Of a stretch of DNA of 64,000 nt, positions 1 through 12,359 are shown in pieces. The number at the start of each line of letters is the position of its first letter. The first letter of the stretch is position 1. The position numbers and the translations under genes were made by a program. The DNA lies in the NCBI GenBank assembly GCA_963969395.1, contig OZ017797.1, positions 37,634,001-37,698,000 on the forward strand, read 5' to 3'. The notes beneath the pieces are model-generated. The model had not been told where the DNA came from. It saw only the letters and a program-made list of their open reading frames with translations, and did no database searches. This stretch comes from Pseudoscleropodium purum (lineage: Eukaryota; Streptophyta; Bryopsida; Hypnales; Brachytheciaceae).

Positions 1-1899
1 CATAATTTCACAATTGTTGACCTTTCATGAGAATCTTTCAAGTAGTTTACTATGGAACACCTTTAGAGCAATCATTTGTTGACTGCACATGTATATGCAT
101 GAAATATTATTTTTATCATCGGTTAACAATGAAATATGTCTATATGTTAGACATGCTCCTTCAAAGATATATTATGAATTGCATTCAATTACCCATAAAT
201 TACTATATCTAATCATGAAGGACTATAGAGTGTTAGGTAGGTCTTATGCTTTTATTTTGTCATTCATATATATTGTCACATGTGAAATTCAAAATAGTGC
301 ATTGTAAAATGAAAAACTAATTTCTAACCATTCTATGAATATAACTTGTTATTTAAGAAGACATTTAAAATATAAATATGTACAAAAATTACCAAATTCA
401 ATTAAAAATGTAGTTGGGAAAATAATATGTAACAAATGAGCACAAAATTTGTAGAATTTCCCTTCATATATAAGGGCTCCAAAAAACACATATCATTGGA
501 GAGAAAATAAGGTCCAATACATTAAACTAGTTCTTTAGAGTCTCTTATTTATTCTATTTGTATTATGTTAAAGAACAAGTTCTGCATCCACCCATGCAAG
601 TCTTTTTGAAAAGGTAGGAAGAAGCTGCCCTTCCTTTCTATTTTCTACAATGGGGTAGTGTTTGACTTGACCCAACAATAAGTTTTCCTAAATTACTCAT
701 AGTGAAACAAACCCTTCTTGCCAACATGGTAGGTTTGTGTTTTTTTGGACGTTAAAAAAAACACGCATCTATTTTCTTTAATGTCTCACTTAACATTCTC
801 GTCGCAAAAAACATAAATTTGTTATACATATGACATATTTACATATTTTTTTAAATCCAACTAAATTCAGCTTCCTATAACCACTACTGCATATTATATC
901 TCATGTTTTTCAAAACATGCTTGTCTATTGAAAACTTCAAAAAAAATAGGCTTCTTCTAGTGACTTATGCCAACTTCTTGGCATTGATCAATGCCAAACA
1001 CTTGCAACAATTATAAATTAGATGGTTGTGAAGGTTTATAAAAACACATGAAGAGAAGTTATTGAAGCTTTGGCTACAATAATTGTATTGCAATCAAGAA
1101 ACATGTTCTCATTGATTTACACAAGGCTCAAAGATTGCAATTTGCTCAAGAGCATCAACAATTGAGTGAGGTTGATTGGAAGAAAGTTATTTGTACACAT
1201 GAATGATGTCTTGAAATTGACAAAAATTCATAGCAAATTAAATTTTAGAGTTATGAATTGGAGAAGTTCAACAATTGTTGTTTGTATCCTACTTTCAAGT
1301 CTGGATGTACCTCTATGATGATGAAGGGTCAAAGTTTTTTGATAGAGGTTCTAAAATCATTTCTTCCACATATAGGTACATATCGATTTTGGAGATGTAC
1401 TCAAGAATGATGGTGTAGGGGTCCCTCCTTACATTTATAGCTCTAAAGTACATTGGTGTAAACTTATTGAAGGTGATTGTATAGTTAGGTACAATGAATT
1501 TACAAATTTTTGAATCAATTTTCATTAAGAAGTTTATCAACTTCAGAAAGCTCTAGCATGCGTAAAAATGAACCGGTTTTGAAACTACTAATTGCATTGA
1601 AATTGCAATGAAGTAAACTTTGACTTCATAACAAGTAAAAAAAGGAATACTTATTTTAAAATTATTCAACAATTCGGATTTCTTTTATCCACTATCTACC
1701 ATTTTATAAAGAACCTTTGAAGATAGTCAAAGATTTTTTGTAATGGGATGAAGAAACAAGCAAAATATTGTACAAGCAATTCAAGCAATATAGGGAATTG
1801 GGGATCAAGTATTTCTAAAGCAATTAAAAAGGCTCATTTCTAATATGTACTATAGTTGTAATTTTTACAAATGGTGGCTATACTAGATGGCAATTAATG
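1..1899. other. AT-rich spacer without a recognised gene
   Basis: Both strands are AT-rich with frequent stops. The only frames are under 80 codons and none resembles a known protein. No tRNA fold, tandem array or clear terminal inverted repeat was seen. Confidence 0.6.
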
Positions 1900-1901
1900 T
1901 A

Positions 1902-2231
1902 AGGTAGGAAGTTCATAAATCAACCATTTAAGAATTGAAACTAAATTTTGGGGAAGTGAAACTTCTTGAAATATTTTTCAATAAATTTTCCTTAGAAGAC
2001 AAATGGTATTGGCATCTAATCTAAGTTGTTTCATATTTATTTTGGAGCTTTGTCAAATTGGCTAAGAAATTTGAGGTTGAAATGGCATAGGATTCTAAAA
2101 TTACCCACCTCCTCAAATTTTCATTGTTTGTACATTGCTAAAGGCTACAAAAATTAACATGTACAAATCTAAGTGTACATTTGAGGAGGTGGATGATTTT
2201 AGAGCATGAGTGCTTTTGGAACCTCCTACTT
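1902..2231. mobile_element. MITE, family A, copy A1
   Basis: The element starts AGGTAGGAAGTTCATAAA and ends in the inverted form CCTCCTACTT, with TA on both sides, so the target duplication appears to be TA. Inside are the family marks: a Trp-free AT-rich body, a block like CCACCTCCTCAAAT followed by a GTACATT motif, and a second GTACATTTGAGGAGGTGG near the right end. It matches A2 (2308-2618, opposite orientation), A3, A4, A5 and A6 in this window. No frame for a transposase is present, so it is non-autonomous. Confidence 0.75.
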
Positions 2232-2307
2232 TATACAAACCATCAAACTCTTTGTATGATTTTCAATTGCATATATGTATTTGGAATGAAGATAAAGTAA
2301 GACTTTA

Positions 2308-2618
2308 AGGTAGGAGGTTCTAAAAGCGTCCACCTCCTTAAATGTACATTGCATGTACATGTTGCTCTCTGGTATCCTTCAACCGTGTACAAACAATGTA
2401 CATTTTAGGAGGTGGACACTATTTAGAGCCCTACGCCACTTGAGCTTCAAAATTTTGTAACTAATTTCACAAAACTCCAAAAGATATGAAACAACTTAGG
2501 TTAAATGCCAATTCTACTTGTCTTTCAAAGAAAATTTACTGAAAAATATTTGAAGAAGTTTCACCTCCCCAAAAATCAGTTCTAGCTCTTAAATGGTCAG
2601 TTTACGAACCTCCTACCT
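2308..2618. mobile_element. MITE, family A, copy A2
   Basis: Termini are AGGTAGGAGGTTC and the inverted GAACCTCCTACCT, flanked on both sides by TA. The body is the reverse orientation of A1, including the GTCCACCTCCT and GGAGGTGGACAC blocks and the stretch like ATGAAACAACTTAGGTTAAA. It lies only about 75 bases from A1, so the pair forms a head-to-head arrangement. Confidence 0.78.
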
Positions 2619-5600
2619 TAGTTGATGTGATTCCAATGCACTTTACAATTCAAAATTCAGTTTCATTTTTTAGCGTAGTTACACAGGGCATCCCAAAGTC
2701 AAAATGAACAAAATTTTGTAAGTTTATTGTACCCAACTGTACGTGATACCCAAATAACCCAACTGATGAACTGTGGAGCATTCATTTGGAATTAAATGCC
2801 GAGAATTGCAACCGAACTAAGTATATTTCAATTGAATTGGTCGTGGAAGTGTTGATAGATTTTGTGTGTTTATTATTAGTTGTGCAGTACTTGCCAGTTG
2901 TGTCTGTGAGAATGTACCTCAACATGGCTCTGGGAACTTGCAAGCTGTGTTAAATACGGAAAAGCCAGCTTCAAAAATCAATAATCCTGCCCATGGGTCA
3001 GTCATTGTGAGTTTTTCAAATTAAAGCATGACTTAAATCTAGTACCATTGTCCAGTTTAGGGGGGTGAATATTTAATTTAATGGCTCTCGAGTGTTCAGT
3101 AGTCAGGAGGCTTTGCAGAGAGTCTTTGTCACATAGAAGTTTGTTTATTTATAGAATAGAAGTGGTTATGGTAAACCAGCCTTAGAGCACCTGCACCCAT
3201 ACTCAAGAAAAGTGTCTCTCGTTCTATACCCCTCTTTCTTTAACGTAGAGGGTTTGCATTGGATTTGTTTTTGAGGTTTACAGCAAGTTGACTATACACC
3301 TTGAGTGCCTAATAACTACTATAACTACTAAATTTTTTACTACTACCCTTGCCCACATCTCCACAACTCAAGACAATCATGTGGTGCCCCCTAAACTGCT
3401 GACAACACTCTATGACATGGAGCCAAACTCTCATAAGATCAAACAATGTCAGAGATACTCTACGTGAAGGTCTGATTCTGCGTCTAAGTGCCAAAATACT
3501 TTCTTTTTGGCACGCAAAGGGTTTTGGCAGCTAAAAATTATTCAGTTGGTGTTGGAGTTTCAGCATTTTGGCATTCCAATTTTTTGTGTTTGGCAACATC
3601 TAGATTTTCTTGTTTTGAAAACCTGTTATGTGGAACTTAAGACGTGATGTAGGTTTCAGAAATATTCAAAAAATCAAACAATATGGATGAAAAGTTTCTG
3701 CAACATTTTAGACATTTCACTTGTAATATTCTACACATTCAAACATTCCAAGAAATACTTAATTTATGTTTGAATTTGACCTTCACATAGGGTACGTCAA
3801 ATCCATGCTCTAGAGTGGTTGTGCAGACCTTGGCTTTTTTTATTGGACTACTCAAATTTTACTTGTTGCAAGGGCCTGGGTGGGGGACCTTTTCTCATGG
3901 ACATCCTTGAAGGATCATCAAGGCTACTTGTCTTGAGCATGACTATGGATACACTTAGTCACTTCCTACACTTCAATAGGGATGTGGGAAGCTCAACTAT
4001 GGTCAAGACATGGTGTTTTGGGTGTATTTGGCATAATAAGTGCATTAATTGAAATATTTAGATATTACCCAAAAAATTCATCCCAAGTTAGATGTAATGG
4101 TACATAGAAGTTTCAATTACCATACTTTAGTATAAAACTTATATTTTATGGATTAAATGCATTTTGGTATACATAAGGCCCCTATAACCTTTTAAGACTA
4201 GGGTTAGTTCCTATTTTTTAAGGAATACTATTGTGGTCACAACTTAAATGTTTCAAAAGTATTATATGTTTTTACAAGTGTTTCTATCATATGTATGAAA
4301 TGTGCATCTATTTGGTTTCCAAAATTCATGGCATTCCATCATTTGATTAGAAAATTATAGGATATTTTTGTTTTAAGATTGGGCAAAAATCAACATGTTT
4401 AAAAATAAAAATTTTAGTTTAGTTTAATAAATTTAAATTTAAACAAAAGGCTTTGGATCATTATACTTTTCATTAGTGAAATGAAAGATAAAAGAGGCTT
4501 TGTAGTCTAGTAAAACTATGAAAAATAGCATGAAAAGCTTATTATTCATTAGCATTTTATAGTAAATAATAAATTCTATAGTAAAATTTATTTATCCTTC
4601 AGATATAAATGGTCTTTAGAACATTCTCATCATTGGTGTTGACATTTCTCAACTCCATAGTAAAACTAATAGCAACTTAGTTTCTTCTTCCATTTATTAA
4701 CTTCTTCCTCTTTGTGTCTTTTCAAAAATATTGAATACTTGCACTCCTTTCTAACTTTGGGGCTTTATTTCTTATCTTAATTATTCTATCTCTTAAAATA
4801 ATTTGACAAGGTTTATACCTCTAAATGATCTTCTAAAAAATGTGACACTTTACTTATGTAGCCTAGACACCCTGCCCCCCCTCCAAAATTGTATTTTTTT
4901 TTTTTAACAATACAAATTTTCAATCTATGTAGTTGTTTAGTATAATTAATTTTGAAAAGTCACACGTATGAGTTAAGAATAAAAATTCCCACTTAGATTG
5001 TTAAAACTAACATTCAAAGAAATTTGTTGATTGCAGTAGAAATGCTTGTGTTTGAAATATCATTGTACTAAAAATTACTTCAATAATCTTGCATCTAAAG
5101 GTTTTTGAAAATAAAATTATGTAGGATATAAATTCTCAAGCTTGTATTACTAACATTCTTTGTTTACAACTGAATTTCTTAAATCTTCTAGAAATTGCAT
5201 ATAATTGCATCCTTTAGTTTAATTCAATATACTTATAATAGGCATTTTGGCACCAATTTGGATTTAATTTGAACAAATACAATATACCTTCAAAATGTTG
5301 ATAGAAATCATTGGAGTGTTTTTAACTAATTACCAATATGTTTTAAGCTTTAGTTCAATTTTAAATTGTTACAATTCCTATTGTAGCAAAATGATAAGTG
5401 ATGAGAAATTTATGAAGCATTTTCTTTTGCAGGGAACCATAGTTGTGTCTAGCTGTTATAGCCACTTCATGGTGCATAGTGTAAAACTATGCACTACGAC
5501 AAAAAAAAATGAATGAAAATATTAATTTTAACTCTACCCTACCCCCTCTTATAATTTTAGGAGGGTGCAAAGGTTTTTTAAATTAAAATTAAAATTGTAC

Positions 5601-6920
5601 CCCACCCCCCCATCCCCCTCTTATAATTTTGGAAGAGTGGGATTGCAAACAATCAATATAGAACAATCCCATACTATCATATCCATATCCCATTGTCCGT
5701 ATCTGTATATAGTTGTATTGTATTCGTGTTCATATTCATACCATATTTCATATGTACATCTGATGGCTATTGATTTTTCTTGGAAGGGGGAGGGGGTGGA
5801 ATTTTTTTTTAAATGAATCGGACGGCTCTTAATTTTTTTGGGGGGAGTGACAACCTCTTTTCACTAGATAGTAGGTTCTTGGAACTTCACTAGGTAATTT
5901 TTTTCAAGAAGAGTTTTATAGCACATTAAAATGTAGTTGGAAAGAAACGTTCTATTTCTAAATTTTGAATATACAAAAATCTATAAAAAAAAAAAAAACA
6001 CAATCCAACTAGAGTATACTTTGTACTTGAAAGCAACCTTCTTCTTTTCAAAGATAGAGTCTAAGTGGTAGCCCAATTCTCTTTCACTCGTTGTCATTTG
6101 GCTAAAGTTTTCTATAGAATTCTACCCAAACCTAAATCTTAGATTTTAATTAGACTCGAGAAGCTTCATTTTTTTTAAAAGTCTCTTATAAACATTAAAT
6201 AAATCACTTTTAACTTTAAAATCAAGTTTTTTCAAAACAATAAGCCAAAAGTGTTCAAATACATTATATTAGGATATATTATTCTTCACTTAAAATTTGA
6301 ATTTAAGATAGGAGGTCCACAAATCAACTGGGTTCTAAATGTGTTTCCTATTTAGGAATGAGGGACATGTTCCTTGAAGTATCTATCACTATCATTGATG
6401 CGAGAAGTAGGCTTAAAGGGATGGTTTATAGACCTTCTATTGTAACTTATATGACTTGAACTAAACCAATATCAATAATACAAGTAAAGGTAATCTAATT
6501 TCTTTCATTTGATACTTAAATTCTAATGGTTTTAGTTGACCTTCCAAGATAAAAATTTTAGTTACAAACTTTGATTTTTCAAGACCTTATTTGCCAAAAC
6601 ATATTCATTGAATTTTAGTCATTTAGAGAGACACGATATTTAAATTTTTTTAACTCTTGGAAATAATCATGTTATATTGAATATGCTATGTTATATTTTC
6701 CTTCAATTTCATATAGCACATCAAACTTTTATAAACATTTAGTTGTAAAAACGACGATCAATGTTTATAATTCCAACTAAAGTATACATATACATTGTAG
6801 CATAAATATTGGACAAATGTACAAATGTAGATAGTAATGCAATTGAGTTGAGGATTCATAACAAATATGTGTATCTTAGGTAGATGCTTTACAATTTGCC
6901 AAGCCAATATGTTGTATTAG
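2619..6920. other. AT-rich spacer with a G/C-tract-bounded patch
   Basis: No gene is supported. At 5530-5850 there are runs of C (5600-5620) and, facing them, runs of G (5785-5800 and 5839-5846). They bound a block with the direct repeat CCCTCTTATAATTTT (about 5547 and 5615). The facing tracts could be terminal repeats of a small decayed element, but no target duplication was found. Short frames such as 5565-5816 cross these tracts and look accidental. Confidence 0.5.
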
Positions 6921-6924
6921 AAGT

Positions 6925-7400
6925 CCAAAATCCTCATTTGTGATTGGGCAAAAGGTTGAAATAGGTCCCAATCCCTTGACACCTAAGGTAGATGCATCCT
7001 TTCCTATCCTTTTACCCAATTCTGTCATCATGTACCAATGAAGTACATTCTAGGGAAAAAAATGTACACTATTGGTATACAATGATGGAATTGGGTATAT
7101 GGACATTTGGAGGTGTTTCTATTGTATAGGTTGAGCCAATTTGGTGGACTAAATTTTTTTATTAAAAAAAATATGATTTAGTATGATTTGAGCTTGTTGA
7201 ATTAGTTGCATAAAAAATAAGAGATCTATTTTTGCCTTAGGACCAATGTCAGATTTCAATTAAAATTTCAAATTTTAATAAAGCTTTTTTATAAAATATT
7301 ATTTTTTTCGAATTACAAATCATATTCATTGGATTTTGTACAATTGGCCTCAAGGAAAATTGCCCTAGCCTCTAGGTGTAAAGCATCCCCCAAAATTTCA
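6925..7400. repeat. Dispersed repeat, copy 1 (partner at 52110-52475)
   Basis: The stretch shares scattered blocks with 52110-52475: AATCCTCATTTGTGATTGG, a block around CAATGTCAGATTTCAATTAA, and the right part around TTGGATTTTGTACAATTG followed by CTCTAGGTGTAAAG. Order and orientation are the same in both places. The partner sits as an insertion inside the F-box duplication, which indicates a mobile origin. No coding frame was seen. Confidence 0.65.
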
Positions 7401-8099
7401 GCCCCTCTCTTCTTTCTCTCTCCTTTTTTTAGATTTTCTTGAATTAAATCAGCTTCTTAACCTCAAGGCTTTTACATATGGGAGAATTGGCCCCCATTAC
7501 AACCTTATTCTAATGAGTAGTTGAGAATGGCCTTCAACCCAAAAAGAGCTGAAATTTTGTGCAATCACCATCTAGAAGAATTGGCCTAGCTTTTAGGTGT
7601 AAATTGGACCTTACAATACCAACATACAAGATAGGGACCCCCAAATATACACCCCTTATCCAAAAGAACCATCTCACTAGACTTACATCCACTTCATCAA
7701 CATCTACCTCCACACACCAAGGAAATGATTTCTACATATTTGCCCGAAACAACAACTTCGACCCTACATAACTTTTTCCGTGAAATATCCAAACGAGACA
7801 TTTTTGGGTGCATTGAAATCCTACTCCATTCACCAACAAAACAAAAAATACAAAAATCCGACGAATCCAATAATAGTAACTATGATGGTCTGCAAGAGGA
7901 AAGAGTGGCGCCTTTCGGGAGTCCCCACCTCACCATATGGCTGGATTTGTAACCGAAAGGGTAAGTATTCTGATCCAAATTCTGAGGAATGTTTTATGTG
8001 GCCTTCTCTCATCCATGCAAAGTCAGAAATTCGTACCCAAAGCATAGAAACTCAGTAACTTTTATTTTAATTTAAAAGAGAGGAGTAAAAATAAACGTA

Positions 8100-8430
8100 A
8101 AAGGTGACGGACCTTTGTGATCCAGCTCGAAATGACCACACCAGTGTTGCAACGACAAGTGTCTGCACTTCAGGAGCTTCATGTAAGTTATGGGCTTTTT
8201 GCAGTTGGAGCACATCAGTAGTGCTGCCTTCCTGGGATTTGTACCTTACAAAGCATCCAGTGGAGGCTCAGCTGGGCTCGCTGGGGCTGCATCATCTTTT
8301 ACATCCAATGGAGGATGTAAACTTATTGTTTCGGGCTCGCGGCAGGATGGATGGATTTGTATGGTGTGTGTGTGCCAGTGCAGATGCTTTTTTTTTGGAC
8401 ACTTTTTCCAAGACTTTAGTTTTTGAAAAC
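8100..8430 (+). other. GC-richer patch, possible gene remnant
   Basis: This patch has clearly higher GC than its surroundings. One frame (8190-8426) reads through a Gly/Ala/Ser-rich stretch containing SSGGSAGLAGAASSFTSNGG, and an overlapping frame starts at ATG 8104. A GTAAGT at about 8183 is followed by TTTGCAG only some 20 bases later, too close to be an intron. I do not recognise a family. It could be a fragment of a captured or decayed gene, or a non-coding transcript. The surrounding 7.4-8.1 and 8.5-9.7 kb hold nothing I can identify. Confidence 0.25.
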
Positions 8431-9749
8431 TTCGATGCATAATAAGGTAGGCACATTGACCCCCAGACAACCCATCTTCACTTTGTGTACATCTCCAAAA
8501 TCAATTACTTACCTACATGGAAGAAACTTGTTTTCGAACCAAGTTTTGTTCCTTCGTAACTTCTGTATGTGGTATCCAAATGTTGTGTTCTATGGTGTGT
8601 TGAAACCTCCTTTCCACTTGCCAATAAGAAAATATGAAAATTTGTTCAATCTAATAATAGTAATAAGTGGTGGTTTGAGGGGTACCCACTTCAAAGTGCT
8701 CAAAACAACACTTCTTTCGGGTACTATAGAAAAGTAGGATTTAATTTCTTAGGAGATAATGTGTTCACCCTTCAGCAACATTCACTTGCCTTTGGGTAGC
8801 TTTAAAGGGGAATCAATAATCTCTTTGAAATAAGGTATGGGTCTTGTTGCTTGCCTAAAGTTATGTTCAGTTAAGACATGTTAAAAAAATAGTGAATAGT
8901 GATTTCACTTTGTAGCCTAAATGTGGTACTTGGCAAGCCATATTCACTACTGAAATGGATCTAATAGGTTGAAACACTCCACAAAAATGACTAAAGTCAT
9001 TTTTTTGTCAATGATTCTCTGAAAACCAAGCCTCATGGGCTTGGCCTATTGTTTAAGGGTTAACAACATGGAAATAAACATATCACTTGCTTGTCAAAGT
9101 TAGATTTAGCAAAAAAGTGCCAAAATTGAATTTCTATGTCATATTCTAAGAGGTTCGCATTATTTTGAACCAATTGCAAGATGTCATTTAGCACTTTTTG
9201 GCCATATTGAATTAATATATGTCAAATGTGACCTTCAAAATAAATATCACATTTTATTTCTTCAATCAATTTGATTTTTACATAAGGGCAACTTGAAATT
9301 GTACAAGATTCATAGGGAGTGCATCCAATGAAAAAGAAGTCCCTAATCATTGTCATATGAAGTTCAAATGACCTTGAGTGAATAAAATTCATTATTGGCC
9401 TTCATGCTACTTCATATGAACTTTACAATAATTTGTTGGGAGTGTTTAATTTTAAGAAAAAATTAGCTAAGGATTCGTACTTTAATTTAAAACAATTCTA
9501 ATAAATTGCAACCTTTATGAATTACAATAATTTCAATTAACATGAATTTCATACAAGAATCACATGAAAGTATTAGAAATTAGCAATGTATTCAATTTGC
9601 ACTCTAGTGCAACATGAAGTTAATTAGGAAAAGAGATTTGAGATGTTTGGAATGAGCATCACCTACTTGCTTGTTTTAATGTAGGCATTTGTTCTCTCAA
9701 ATTTTTAAAGAGCTTTAGTCACTTTTGGAGGCCGTTTAATAAAAAAATA

Positions 9750-10311
9750 CACTTTAACACCTTTAACATCCACACTTGGTTTAATTTATCATGGTGTGGA
9801 CATTGATAAATAGGAATGAGCATTAACAATTCCCACTAGTCATAATATGGACATTATTTTAAGATCCACATTTGGTTAACTTATCAAACATTTTAATTCA
9901 ATATATTATAGACACTAACAAATATGAATGAACATTCATTTGACAACTCCCACTCATCATGCTAAGAACACTAACAAATATGAATGAACACTAACAACTC
10001 CCACTTGTTAAATTATAGACATTGATTTAAGATCTACACTTAGTTTAACTTCTCATGTTATGGACACTGCTTTAAGATCCACTCTTGGTTTGATTCGTCA
10101 TGACAAGGACACTAACAAATATAAATGAACATTGATATTTCCCACCTATCAAATTAAGGACACTGACAAATATAAATGAACATTGATATTTCCCACCTGT
10201 CAAGTTAAGGACATTGACAAATGTGAATAAATACTAACAACTCCCACTTGCCATGTTATGGATATTGACAAATATGAATGAACACTTACAATTCCCACCC
10301 ATCAAGTTGTA
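9750..10311. repeat. Degenerate tandem array, 51-bp unit
   Basis: A unit reading roughly GACACTGACAAATATGAATG, then AACATTGATATTTCCCACC, recurs. Its GACAYTRAC anchor falls at about 9911, 9966, 10108, 10159, 10210 and 10261. The last four are spaced exactly 51 bases. The earlier part is looser (about 56 bases) and is interrupted by a longer variant containing TTAAGATCCACACTTGG. The array ends just before the GC-rich leader of the epimerase gene. Confidence 0.85.
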
Positions 10312-10559
10312 AATCTACGTTAAAGTGCAAATAGAAGATAGATCATTAAGCAATGCAATTCATACCCCACCTACTACCATCTTAATCTCAATTCTATCTT
10401 TATGTACCCAATTACCACTTGCATTTCGATTTTGTTCTCATGTATGTACATGTGATGTAAATTTTCGTTATAAAATGTGCACCACCGATACATGAGGGCA
10501 GAATTGAGATGAAAGCGGTAATAGGCTCGCATACCTCGCACAGGGCCGAGAGCCGCCAC

Positions 10560-12359
10560 TCAAGGGCAGCTTCCTCAATCCATGGAAAGAATCGGTAAAA
10601 AGCCGGGCCAACGAAGCGCCCGTAACTGCCTCACCCGGGAAGTGACTGTACAGAAGTTGGATGAACGTAGACCGCGAATGAACAGAAAAGCAAATGAAAG
10701 GAGTCGACCACGGGCAACTGAAGGGACCCGGAGCCCGGCCGGCCCGGGCTGTCGCCCTGGGTCGTCTGCGTCTTCTTTACCACTGTGAACGGGAGGCCAA
10801 TGGCCAATGCTCCAGAATAGACTCCCAACGCTGCTGCTGCTACAGAGAGACGCCCAGAAAGGGAAGAGCTGAGGGCGTGCCACCAGGCTCTTCTCAGATC
10901 TTCGCCGTCTCCTCGCGCTCCGCCGTTGCATCTCCTTCCTCCCTCTTCAGGTATTTTTCCGCTTCCGTTCTTGGCCTCTCTCGCTCGCCACAGCTTGAAC
11001 GCCTCAGTCGGTCTCCCGCTTTTTTTCTCGTTCTTGAATTCGTGCGGTGCGTTTTCCTGCGTGCCTGGCCGTGTGCTGTTTCGTCAGGGCGGCTGATTGG
11101 CTGGTGGTTGATTGCGAGCGCTCCTGCTGAGGATTTGACTCAGATTTATTGGAAGCACTTGGCGCTGCTGTGAGGTATCGCTTAGTGCCAGTTTCCATTG
11201 GAAATATCGATGCTGGTGTTATTTTTTAAGGTCTTTTGTGGTTGTTGCCTCGTGCGGTGGCGGGAGTTTGATTGTTTGAGCTGCATCGGCGCCTATGTAT
11301 TGGTGGATTTGTAGATGTGTCTGTTGGAATGCCGTTTGTTTTGTTTGGCGGATGTTCTTTCGTTTTGAGCGAATGAGCGCACTTGTGCTGATGCAACGAA
11401 AGTTTCGTTAATGTCATTTTTCTACCGCAGTGCATCTGTATTGTGTTATCTTGATTGGACTTGTCTTGAACTCCGCTCTCTTTATTTTAAGCAAATAAAA
11501 TTCTAAGCGTTAATCAAGCCATGGAGTTTTTTGCTTGTATTCCAGCTCGTACCGAGCTTGTGCTTTAGCGAATGAGCGCGCATTTGCAGAAGCAACAAAA
11601 TCTTGTATTGTCTCTTTTCCTGCCGCAGTGCATCTTTATTACGTGACCCTGATTCAAGCCGTCTAGACCTCCGCTCTCTGTATTTTGAATATAAATATAT
11701 ATATTCGAAGCATTCTACAAGTAGTGGAGTTTTATGCTCGTGTGCCAATGAGAGAAGCGACGAAGCCTTCCTTGTCATTTTCCTGCCGCAGTTCATGTGT
11801 TGCATGTTCACTTCGTTCGACCTGTGTAGACCTCCTCCTCTCTCTAATTCTTCTTTTTCATTTGATTTGAAACATGCATTCAGTGGTGAAGTTTTATGCT
11901 TCTGTTCCAGCTAGAAATTGAGTGTTATTTGTTCTTTTGGTGTTGTAGGTCTGACATTTGAACTCTTTTGTCTCATTGGCAGATCAGCACTGGGTGGAAT
12001 GCAGGCTCCCATTGCTGGAGTTTCGATCGCACTTGTTAAGGGAGTTCACTAGTTTAATTTTTTGATTGACGGGGTGACTCTTCTCACTCTGCCGCGCACC
12101 AGCACTTCTCGACCGCTTTAAATCTACTCGACCTTTTTTTTTCTTAACTTTTTTCATTTAGTTTTTTCGGAATTAGATTGTCGCTGCCATTGCAGTGTCG
12201 TCAATGCAGGCCAGGTTCCCACTTGTGTCTATCTTGTATCGCGTGTATAGTTACATGTCTACGGTTTAGATTTTCAGGAGATACTTTTGCTCGTGACTAG
12301 AGATTGGGAGAGGGTCGATTACGAAGGCCCTTCGGGGGGCTTTCAAAGCAGTGTTAAAG
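10560..12359 (+). promoter_or_regulatory. GC-rich promoter and spliced leader of the epimerase gene
   Basis: Composition switches from AT-rich to GC-rich at about 10.5 kb. A good donor, CTTCAG|GTATTT, lies at 10950/10951. Acceptor-like TTGGCAG ends at 11982, and further CAG acceptors occur at about 12209 and 12277. This fits a non-coding first exon near 10.9 kb and a leader intron of about 1 kb, as is common in plant housekeeping genes. Many upstream ATGs lie in the stretch, which also argues that most of it is spliced out. The transcription start and exact exons are inferred, not seen. Confidence 0.5.
11369..11915. repeat. Three imperfect tandem copies in the leader intron
   Basis: A segment of about 160-200 bases occurs three times, starting near 11369, 11569 and 11744. 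Shared landmarks in order are GCGAATGAGCG, a GCAACGAA-like block, TTTTCCTGCCGCAGTGCAT (about 11421, 11621 and 11783), GACCTCCGCTCTCT and GGAGTTTTATGCT. Each copy therefore carries a pyrimidine-rich CAG that resembles a 3' splice site. Confidence 0.75.

Noticed and set aside
8183..8204. GTAAGT followed by TTTGCAG, looking like a tiny intron
   Set aside because: About 22 bases is far below the length that plant splicing can handle.
10575..10931. Minus-strand frame of 118 codons upstream of the epimerase gene
   Set aside because: It lies in a GC-rich promoter and leader, where stops are rare in all frames. It is Arg/Ser-rich without a domain, and plus-strand frames overlap it.
11503..11914. Overlapping frames of about 100 codons on both strands
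   Set aside because: They fall in the triplicated leader-intron block, are not kept from unit to unit, and match no family.
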